Of a stretch of DNA of 33,365 bases, positions 27,039-33,365 are shown one piece after another. The notes below the pieces were generated by a model. That model did no database searches. It worked only from the letters and a program-made list of their open reading frames with translations, and was not told the DNA's origin. Every line of letters starts with the position of its first letter. Position 1 is the stretch's first letter. Position numbers and translations under genes: made by a program. Source of the DNA: Bacteroidaceae bacterium (lineage in GTDB: Bacteria; Bacteroidota; Bacteroidia; Bacteroidales; Bacteroidaceae); NCBI GenBank assembly GCA_024697945.1, contig JAILRU010000128.1:1-33365 (forward strand). Direction: 5' to 3'.

Positions 27039-30000
27039 TTACTTCTTAATGACCTTTTTACCATTGATGATGTTCACACCCCTCTGCATCTTGCTCAGGC
27101 GCTGGCCGAGCATGTTGTAGATACCCTTCTGGGCCTTCGTGGTGTTGTTGTTAATTTCATCGGTGGTGATACCCTTGATGGCATCGGGATCCTCTACGTC
27201 ATTACCGTAGTAGATAAGGCGCCAGTTGTCCATTACAATCCAGTCGCCAGGAGCGGTCTCTTCATCGTATTCCTTGTGGATGCCGATTGCCAGATGACCT
27301 AAAGCATCATCATCATCGGGAATGTTGAAGATAAACTCGTTCCAATAGAGACCATTGCCGAAGTAATCCAATGCAGCCTGACTACAAGCCGAATATGGCT
27401 GGCCGTTGTATGTGCCGGGCATTTGCAGACCGCCGTAGCTGTAACCGATACCGGGCACCTTGTTGGCCTCGATGTGGATAGGCATGAGAGGCATGGTTTC
27501 GCATGATTCAGGATCGTCAGTGTAGAGCATGGGACCTGCGAAGATGTAGGAACGCTGAAGAATCGGCTCATTGTTGAGAACCTTCACTACGTGTGCCTGC
27601 TCTATGCCGTCACGATAGTAACCCTGTACCCTCAGCTTGTAATAACCTGCGGGCAGTGCATCTTCGCCCTCGTTGGGCCAGAGTTCCTGACTGTTGTCGA
27701 ACTCCTGGGAGTTGTAGGATTCAAGCACGAAGTTGGGGTTATTGCCACCACGACCCCATACAGAACCGTTGGAGAACATCCAATCCTCGATGCTGAGGCG
27801 CTGGTCGTAGCCTGGGTTCTTGATGAGGAAGGAGAGGTCAACGGGATTCTCTGCGCTGGCAGTCTTGATGAAGCCAAGAAGCTCTTCACGGCTGATGAAC
27901 ATCCACTGGTTGGTCTCCAGCTCGGGAGTGTGCATGTCGGTATCAACTATGTAGTAAGAGGGAGTGTACTGGTTGTCACCGCTGCGGAGACCGAGCAGTT
28001 TCTTACCACCACCTGTGGTAACCTCTCCTTCTTCTGTTTCAATAGTCTCAATCGGGAAGGTCTGACCGTACTGTGCGATGTTATAGACGTTGGGCTTGCC
28101 TTCAACAGGAATGATTTCCCACTTGTCGTTCATCGGGCAGTCGATGTAGCCGTTCCAGCCCATGAAGTCCATGGAGCCGATTTCACCATTGGGACGGAAG
28201 GTCTCTACGTAGTATGCGCCTTCAATAGGCTCTTCATCAATGATGTCGCCAGTCTCTTCGTCGATGACTTCCTTTGTTGCCTGAACGAGCATCATCGGGT
28301 TGGAGATGTATTCGAGAGTGAGGTGTGTACCCCAGTCTTCACCAGCACCGAGGAAGTTCTTCGCGCCTACATTATATATATAGTACTTTGGACGTCCGTC
28401 ATCCATAGGATCGATGAAGTCGAAATCTACGATGCCAATCTCCTCTGTTGAGACAGCCTGTGGAACGCAGCCCACATACTTCTCGGTGTGGCGCTCCATA
28501 TTGGTAGCCTTGCGGGCCTCACGCAGAGCGTTGAGATAAGGACTCAGCTGGCTGGCAGTAGCACAGGTGTCGAGGGCTGCGGTTGCATCCTCGAGAGCGG
28601 TGCCCCAGTAACCCTTGTCCTCCATCTTGCGGCAGATGTCCCAAGTGTCCTTGAGAACCTGGACATCGGTGCTGTAACCAAAGATTCTGTTAATAACAGT
28701 TCTCAGTTCCCTTGCATAGTTCCTGATTTCTGCCGGGTCGTTCTTGTTCTCCTCGAAGTATTGGTATGCTTCATCTATGATAGCCTGAAGGTCAGCCTTC
28801 ATCCTGTTAGTCAGGACTACGTCTGACTTGGCGTATTCAATGGTCTCATTGAACAGCTTGACGCACTCTTCGTAGTTAACCTCCATGACGTTGATACCGC
28901 AGTCATAGAAATAACCACCCCAGTTCTGCTGGATGTAGGTAGCGATAACGTTCTTACCCACGTTGAGATACTTGGCGGGGATGTGAACCTGTACAGGGTT
29001 CTTGCCATTCGTCCAGCCTACGTTCTTCTGCAGCAGGATGCCGTTCACGTATGTCTCGTAAACGTCGTCGTGGCAGACATTCAGCTCGTAGGAGAGACGG
29101 TCGTTAACCTTGTCAAGTTCGAAGGTGCGGCGAATCCAGTAGTTGGAGCTATAGTAACAAGCATCTATGCCGCTGGGCCAGATGCTCTGCTGCTCAGCCA
29201 TGTAACCTGAGCTGCCAGTTGGCATCATCTGGTTGTCCCACATAGAGTCGTCGAAGTCGGCCTGAGTCCAATCCAGTGTCTCTACACGACCGTTGATTTC
29301 AGGAGCATCGACTGCCTCATAGGCAAGTTCTTCGTAGCTGTCAGTAGCTGCATCATATTCATCCTTGTCCACGGCTTCCCTGTAGTCGCCTATACCATCA
29401 TTCAGAGTATCATCCCATACATAGTACCTGACGACACGATTGTGCATGTCGATGTAGTTGAAGTATTGTGAGCCAACCCAGAGCTCCTTTGCATCTTCCT
29501 CATTGTCGCCTTCTGTGATGTCGAGCAGTGAGAAATCCTTAAGGGTAATGTTGGCACCTTCCTCGCCACCGCCGAAGTCGAAGACAACCTTGAAGTTGAG
29601 GTTCTTAATTGCTTCAGTCTCGGGATCAATGTTCGATGTGCCAACGAACTCAAATTCAATGAGCTTTCCTTCGTATTCCTCGCCCTCTACGGGTGCGGGG
29701 ATCTCTATGCCCTCATCGAAAGCCAGCTCAATGTCGTCGTTGTCGTTGTCGGTAAGCTTCACGGTGACATAGTTGAAGGGCTTGTCACTCATTATCCTAA
29801 CCTGGAATCTATATTCATTTCCTTCATCAATATTGATGGGAGTCTTGAAGTGAAGCTGCTCCTTCCAATACGGATCATCATCCACATCGTCGAGGTTACT
29901 GCAACCAGGCATTGTGAAGGTGTATTCGTCGCCAGGTTGAGCTGTGTAGAGTACAGACCAGGGGTGCTTGGGGTTGTTGCTGGGAGATTGGCCGTCATTG

Positions 30001-30833
30001 TTGTAACCACCAGTGTTGTTGAAGAGCACCTTGCCTTCCCAAGGAGTGGTGTAGCCCATGTCGAGGCCGCCCTCCAACTTGGTGTAGATACCGCAGTCGG
30101 CAAAGGCACCGCCCCAGTTCTGGTGAACGTGGAAGGCAACAACATTCTCTTCGCCGTTAAGCTTGATGAGCGCCTTCTGCTCGTCGGTCAGCAGGATGTA
30201 CTCGGCATTGTTCCAACCGTTGTCGTAGTGAACGCCCTCGTCATCATACCTCTCACCTTCGTAACCTGTGCGCTGATAGACGAGTACGCCGTTGATGTAG
30301 TATTCAGCGGGAGCATCGTCGTGACCGCAAGCCAGATAGACAGGACCGGAGAGCAGTTGGTCGGTCGTGAAAGTACGACGGACATAGATATCAGCTATTT
30401 GACTGTCAACTGTCCATCGATAAGAAGGACGTCCGTTGAAAGTCTCATCAGAGCTGTAGGGAGCGGTTTGCTCCTGCCATACGATGGGCTCGAAGGTATC
30501 CATGTTCAGGTCATCCTCCTTCTCACTCAAGTCGTAGCCCGGCTCAAACCAACGCAAGCCGTTGGCATCCACGGAAGGACCTGCATCAATATAGTCCTCG
30601 TCAGTAGGCAGGAACCTGCTACAAACCACATTGTAGTTCGGGTTCCGTTCGTTCCATTCGCCATAGCTGTTCCCTGTGTTGTAAACCCAGGTCATGGCTG
30701 ACCACTCGATGTCGCCGTCCCAATAGCTGGAAGGCAACACAATAATGTTGGCACCGACGGCAGTCAAACCGTCGCCTGCGCTTGCCAATAACGAGAAAAG
30801 CGCAGCTGCACAGAAAAGTAATGTTTTCTTCAT
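27039..30833 (-). CDS. Large secreted protein with two beta-sandwich modules and C-terminal sorting-type tag
   Basis: A 1264-aa exported protein (signal MKKTLLFCAAALFSLLASA). Two copies of a galactose-binding-like beta-sandwich are seen. The first, about 145-255, has DIYVRRTFTTDQ, GHDDAPAEYYINGV and NVVAFHVHQNWGGAFADCGI. The second, about 575-665, has WIRRTFELDKV, CHDDVYETYVNGI and NVIATYIQQNWGGYFYDCGI. The same module sits in the DUF4965 protein. A helical segment follows (about 680-785), then a beta-rich region and the C-terminal tag IYNMLGQRLSKMQRGVNIIN-GKKVIKK. I recognise no catalytic family. The composition suggests a surface-attached or released glycan-binding protein. Monocistronic with its own promoter and terminator. 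Confidence 0.8.
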   Translation of the reverse strand: MKKTLLFCAAALFSLLASAGDGLTAVGANIIVLPSSYWDGDIEWSAMTWVYNTGNSYGEWNERNPNYNVVCSRFLPTDEDYIDAGPSVDANGLRWFEPGYDLSEKEDDLNMDTFEPIVWQEQTAPYSSDETFNGRPSYRWTVDSQIADIYVRRTFTTDQLLSGPVYLACGHDDAPAEYYINGVLVYQRTGYEGERYDDEGVHYDNGWNNAEYILLTDEQKALIKLNGEENVVAFHVHQNWGGAFADCGIYTKLEGGLDMGYTTPWEGKVLFNNTGGYNNDGQSPSNNPKHPWSVLYTAQPGDEYTFTMPGCSNLDDVDDDPYWKEQLHFKTPINIDEGNEYRFQVRIMSDKPFNYVTVKLTDNDNDDIELAFDEGIEIPAPVEGEEYEGKLIEFEFVGTSNIDPETEAIKNLNFKVVFDFGGGEEGANITLKDFSLLDITEGDNEEDAKELWVGSQYFNYIDMHNRVVRYYVWDDTLNDGIGDYREAVDKDEYDAATDSYEELAYEAVDAPEINGRVETLDWTQADFDDSMWDNQMMPTGSSGYMAEQQSIWPSGIDACYYSSNYWIRRTFELDKVNDRLSYELNVCHDDVYETYVNGILLQKNVGWTNGKNPVQVHIPAKYLNVGKNVIATYIQQNWGGYFYDCGINVMEVNYEECVKLFNETIEYAKSDVVLTNRMKADLQAIIDEAYQYFEENKNDPAEIRNYARELRTVINRIFGYSTDVQVLKDTWDICRKMEDKGYWGTALEDATAALDTCATASQLSPYLNALREARKATNMERHTEKYVGCVPQAVSTEEIGIVDFDFIDPMDDGRPKYYIYNVGAKNFLGAGEDWGTHLTLEYISNPMMLVQATKEVIDEETGDIIDEEPIEGAYYVETFRPNGEIGSMDFMGWNGYIDCPMNDKWEIIPVEGKPNVYNIAQYGQTFPIETIETEEGEVTTGGGKKLLGLRSGDNQYTPSYYIVDTDMHTPELETNQWMFISREELLGFIKTASAENPVDLSFLIKNPGYDQRLSIEDWMFSNGSVWGRGGNNPNFVLESYNSQEFDNSQELWPNEGEDALPAGYYKLRVQGYYRDGIEQAHVVKVLNNEPILQRSYIFAGPMLYTDDPESCETMPLMPIHIEANKVPGIGYSYGGLQMPGTYNGQPYSACSQAALDYFGNGLYWNEFIFNIPDDDDALGHLAIGIHKEYDEETAPGDWIVMDNWRLIYYGNDVEDPDAIKGITTDEINNNTTKAQKGIYNMLGQRLSKMQRGVNIINGKKVIKK

Positions 30834-30876
30834 GCTGTTTTGATTTAAGTTAATACTAAATTGATTATTCTGCGCA

Positions 30877-30907
30877 CAAATTTAGCATTTTTATCTTTAT
30901 CAACAAA
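30877..30907 (-). promoter_or_regulatory. Promoter of the 1264-aa secreted protein gene
   Basis: Minus strand TTTG (30904-30907), 19 bp, TAAATTTG (30877-30884); the leader to ATG is about 40 nt. It is divergent from the MBL promoter 18 bp away. Confidence 0.75.
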
Positions 30908-30924
30908 ATAAAATCGTATAAAAA

Positions 30925-30956
30925 TTTGTGTTGAATGACATATTTTTATAACTTTG
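30925..30956 (+). promoter_or_regulatory. Promoter of the MBL-fold hydrolase gene
   Basis: TTTG (30925-30928), 20 bp, TAACTTTG (30949-30956); ATG 24 bp downstream. Confidence 0.85.
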
Positions 30957-30979
30957 CGCATAAAATATAACAAAAAGGG

Positions 30980-31783
30980 ATGAAATTCATATCACTTGGC
31001 TCTGGTAGCAGTGGAAATTGCTATCTCTTGCAGTCGGGCGAGACATCCATACTGCTTGATGCGGGTATCTCCTTGCGTACCCTAAAGAAGCATCTCAAGG
31101 ACATCGGCCTTAGTCTGGAGGAAGATGTTGCGGCAGTATTTGTCACGCACGACCATGCAGACCATATCAAAGCCGTGGGGAATATCGCCTGTGACTGTGG
31201 AAAGACCATCTACGCCACCCGACTTGTACACGAGGGCATAGCATGCAACCGTTGCCTGAGAATTCAGATTCCGGCTGCCCGCATAGCTTATGTCGAGAAG
31301 GACAAGACGTTGGAGATTGGGAACTTCCGCATAACACCGTTTGATGTGCCGCACGACAGCCGCGACTGTGTGGGCTACGTCGTGCAGGCGGACGGCGTGC
31401 GCTTCTGCCTTATCACAGATGTAGGACACGTCACGGACACTATCCGCGAGCAGGTCGGCCAGGCCAATTACCTGGTACTGGAATCGAACCACGATGTAAA
31501 CATGCTATTTATGGGAAAGTACTCGGCCTTCCTGAAGGAACGAATCAGTAGCGACGAGGGACACTTGAACAACGAACAGGCTGCCAAGCTGCTGGCAGAA
31601 TATGCCACGCCGCAACTCCGCCACGTGTGGCTCTGCCACCTGAGCGAGGAGAACAACCACCCGGTGCTTGCAAGGAAGACTGCAGAAACAGTGCTCCGTC
31701 AGCATGGAATCATTCCAGGAGTGGATTTCGAGCTTGATGTCCTGAAGAGGAAGTCGCCCTCGGAGTTCTATTCTCTGACATAA
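30980..31783 (+). CDS. MBL-fold metallo-hydrolase (YycJ/WalJ-like)
   Basis: A 267-aa cytosolic metallo-beta-lactamase-fold protein starting MKFISLGSGSSGNCYLL, the typical N-terminus of the YycJ/WalJ group. The metal-binding motif THDHADH is at 56-62. Later ligands are in DVPHDSRDCVGYV, LITDVGHV and WLCHLSEENN. YycJ relatives are linked to DNA repair as 5'-exonuclease-like enzymes; that role here is inference. No signal peptide. Monocistronic, followed by the tRNA-Lys promoter. Confidence 0.92.
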   Translation: MKFISLGSGSSGNCYLLQSGETSILLDAGISLRTLKKHLKDIGLSLEEDVAAVFVTHDHADHIKAVGNIACDCGKTIYATRLVHEGIACNRCLRIQIPAARIAYVEKDKTLEIGNFRITPFDVPHDSRDCVGYVVQADGVRFCLITDVGHVTDTIREQVGQANYLVLESNHDVNMLFMGKYSAFLKERISSDEGHLNNEQAAKLLAEYATPQLRHVWLCHLSEENNHPVLARKTAETVLRQHGIIPGVDFELDVLKRKSPSEFYSLT

Positions 31784-31805
31784 AACAAAAAAAAAACGCA
31801 AAACA

Positions 31806-31837
31806 TTTGGCAGATTAAAGAAAAGTTCATACCTTTG
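31806..31837 (+). promoter_or_regulatory. Promoter of tRNA-Lys
   Basis: TTTG (31806-31809), 20 bp, TACCTTTG (31830-31837), CACCC; the tRNA begins 24 bp downstream. Confidence 0.85.
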
Positions 31838-31860
31838 CACCCGCAAACAACAAAAGCGAT

Positions 31861-31933
31861 GCGTCCTTAGCTCAGTTGGTAGAGCAATTGACTCTTAATC
31901 AATGGGTCCAGGGTTCGAGCCCCTGAGGGCGTA
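31861..31933 (+). tRNA. tRNA-Lys (anticodon CTT)
   Basis: Anticodon arm TTGA-CTCTTAA-TCAA gives CTT, and the T arm CAGGG-TTCGAGC-CCCTG is perfect. Acceptor GCGTCCT pairs with AGGGCGT through two G-T wobbles. CCA is not encoded. Confidence 0.93.
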
Positions 31934-31940
31934 CAAGGTG

Positions 31941-31974
31941 AAGGATGAACTGGATGACAGTTCATCCTTTTTAA
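31941..31974 (+). terminator. Rho-independent terminator after tRNA-Lys
   Basis: A perfect 11-bp stem, AAGGATGAACT (31941-31951) with AGTTCATCCTT (31959-31969), has a 7-nt loop and is followed by TTTT. It lies between tRNA-Lys and the aspS start, so aspS must rely on readthrough or the hairpin acts as an attenuator. Confidence 0.8.
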
Positions 31975-31985
31975 ATTTATTAAAT

Positions 31986-33365
31986 ATGTACAGAACCAAG
32001 ACATGCGGCGAGCTGCGTCTCGCCAACATAGGAGAGAAAGTCACCCTGGCAGGCTGGGTGCAGAGTGTTCACAATCTGGGTGCACTCACGTTTGTTGACC
32101 TGCGAGACCGTTACGGCATCACACAGCTTGCCTTCAATGAGGATGCTTCCGAAGCACTCCGACAGCAGGCAGGACGTCTGGGACGCGAGTTCGTCATTCA
32201 GGCAAAAGGCGAAGTGGCCGAGCGTTATTCCAAAAACAAGAACCTTCCGACGGGCGACATCGAGATTCTCGTCAGCGAACTCAACATACTCAACGAAAGC
32301 CTCACACCTCCCTTCACTATCGAGGAGGAGAGCGACGGTGGCGACGACCTTCGCATGAAGTACCGCTACCTCGACTTGCGTCGTCCCTGCGTTCGCAAGA
32401 ACCTCGAGCTGCGTCACAAGTTTGCCTTCGAGGTGCGCCGCTACCTCGACCAGCACGGCTTCCTCGAGATAGAGACGCCAGTCCTGGTGAACAGCACGCC
32501 CGAGGGTGCTCGTGACTTCGTCGTGCCCAGCCGCATGAATCCAGGTCAGTTCTATGCCCTTCCGCAGAGCCCCCAGACATTGAAGCAGTTGCTTATGGTC
32601 AGCGGCATGGACCGCTACTTCCAGATTGTCAAGTGCTTCCGCGACGAAGACCTGCGTGCTGACCGTCAGCCCGAGTTCACCCAAATCGACTGCGAGATGT
32701 CGTTCGTGGAGCAGGAAGACATCCTGCAGATGTTCGAGGGCATGAGCCGACACCTCTTCAAGACACTCAAAGGCATCGACATCCCCGAACTGCCCCGTAT
32801 GACTTGGGCAGACGCCATGAAGTACTACGGCAGCGACAAGCCCGACACACGTTTCGGCATGAAGTTCGTCGAACTGAAGAACAACCAGCCCGACAATGCC
32901 TCGCGCGAAACGGTAGAGAGCATCTTCCCGGCAGGCTTCCAGGTGTTCGACGAAGCTGCCTACATCGGTGCCATCTGCTGCGAGGGTCAGGCAGTCTATA
33001 CACGCAAGCAGCTCGACCAACTGACCGACTTCGTGAAGCGTCCGCAAATAGGTGCCAAGGGTCTCGTCTATGCCCGTGTGCAGGACGACGGCAGCGTAAA
33101 GAGTTCCGTCGATAAGTTCTATACGCCCGACGTGCTCGAGGTGCTCCGCGAGAAGATGAACGCCAAGGCCGGCGACCTCATCCTCATCCTTTGCGGTCCC
33201 GACGCCATGAAGGTGCGCAAGCAACTCAGCGAGCTTCGCCTCGAGATGGGTAGCCGCATGGGACTGCGCCCGAAGGACAAGTACTCGTGCCTCTGGGTCA
33301 TCGACTTCCCGATGTACGAGTGGAGCGACGAGGAGCAGCGCCTCATGGCCATGCACCATCCGTTC
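31986..33365 (+). CDS. aspS: Aspartyl-tRNA synthetase, 3' end outside the window
   Basis: 460 codons of an expected roughly 590 are present; the frame is open to the window end. The N-terminal OB-fold anticodon-binding domain starts [20 protein letters not shown] and holds [21 protein letters not shown]. Class II synthetase features follow: [42 protein letters not shown] and motif 2, [18 protein letters not shown], from residue 218. A bacterial-type insertion domain follows. It charges tRNA-Asp in the cytosol. The start is 12 bp past the tRNA-Lys terminator and no separate TAnnTTTG is visible between them, so expression probably comes from the tRNA-Lys promoter. Confidence 0.97.
   Translation, partial: MYRTKTCGELRLANIGEKVTLAGWVQSVHNLGALTFVDLRDRYGITQLAFNEDASEALRQQAGRLGREFVIQAKGEVAERYSKNKNLPTGDIEILVSELNILNESLTPPFTIEEESDGGDDLRMKYRYLDLRRPCVRKNLELRHKFAFEVRRYLDQHGFLEIETPVLVNSTPEGARDFVVPSRMNPGQFYALPQSPQTLKQLLMVSGMDRYFQIVKCFRDEDLRADRQPEFTQIDCEMSFVEQEDILQMFEGMSRHLFKTLKGIDIPELPRMTWADAMKYYGSDKPDTRFGMKFVELKNNQPDNASRETVESIFPAGFQVFDEAAYIGAICCEGQAVYTRKQLDQLTDFVKRPQIGAKGLVYARVQDDGSVKSSVDKFYTPDVLEVLREKMNAKAGDLILILCGPDAMKVRKQLSELRLEMGSRMGLRPKDKYSCLWVIDFPMYEWSDEEQRLMAMHHPF

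Noticed and set aside
31980..33359. A 459-codon minus-strand ORF over the right end
   Set aside because: It is antisense to aspS, whose class II synthetase motifs are unmistakable.

Overview
The window looks like a chromosomal segment of a Bacteroidota bacterium, most likely a Prevotella-type (Prevotellaceae) gut or rumen species. The evidence is of several kinds. Promoters repeatedly show the Bacteroidota pattern TTTG, 19-20 bp, TAnnTTTG. There is a methylmalonyl-CoA epimerase, a DUF4923 lipoprotein, and the gene order pyrE - SRPBCC - argH. Many secreted glycan-active enzymes are present, and two secreted proteins carry the C-terminal tag family (YN-GQRLSKM-GVNI-N-K) common in Prevotella. 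No 16S gene is present, so genus is inference.

Layout. 1-1080: a leftward promoter serving a gene outside the window, then an inositol-monophosphatase-family gene. 1081-2400: an accessory-looking stretch holding a mirrored array of 11-bp repeats, a truncated IS3-type transposase-like ORF whose 3' end runs into that array, a 22-bp hairpin repeat pair, a 14-bp perfect inverted repeat and a four-unit 22-bp palindromic array. 2400-5475: leftward operon pyrE, SRPBCC protein, argH, Cys-rich Rieske-like lipoprotein. 5534-8057: a Tat-type metallophosphoesterase and an ATP-grasp-like protein. 8239-8867: a five-tRNA operon (Val, Arg, Tyr, Gly, Asp) with its own promoter and terminator, followed by gene relics. 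9224-12400: DUF4923 lipoprotein, a second Tat-type metallophosphoesterase and an OmpA-family protein. 12455-17028: a CotH-type secreted protein ending in a dockerin-like module, with an ATGA-coupled small secreted protein that looks cohesin-like. 17216-21895: leftward operon methylmalonyl-CoA epimerase, DUF1080 protein, fmt, GH3 beta-glucosidase. 22227-26890: GH127-like arabinofuranosidase and a DUF4965 glutaminase-like protein. 27039-30833: a 1264-aa secreted protein. 30980-33365: an MBL-fold hydrolase, tRNA-Lys and the 5' part of aspS.

How the genes fit together. Much of the right two thirds is extracellular or periplasmic glycan metabolism (GH3, GH127, DUF1080, CotH/dockerin, DUF4965) mixed with housekeeping functions (pyrE, argH, fmt, aspS, tRNAs). 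No susC/susD pair is seen, so this is not a canonical polysaccharide utilization locus.

The most striking non-gene signal is a set of degenerate tandem arrays, each with one strict period and its own unit. There is an 11-bp array of 5+5 units mirrored about 1155/1156 beside the IS3-type fragment. There are 22-bp and 23-bp hairpin arrays at 1843, 2196 and 22025. Period-7, -8 or -9 arrays fill most within-operon junctions, lie inside the tRNA operon, and in places are read through as protein. I regard the 11-bp mirrored array plus the truncated HTH protein as the best candidate for an undescribed system. Its function is not evident from the sequence.
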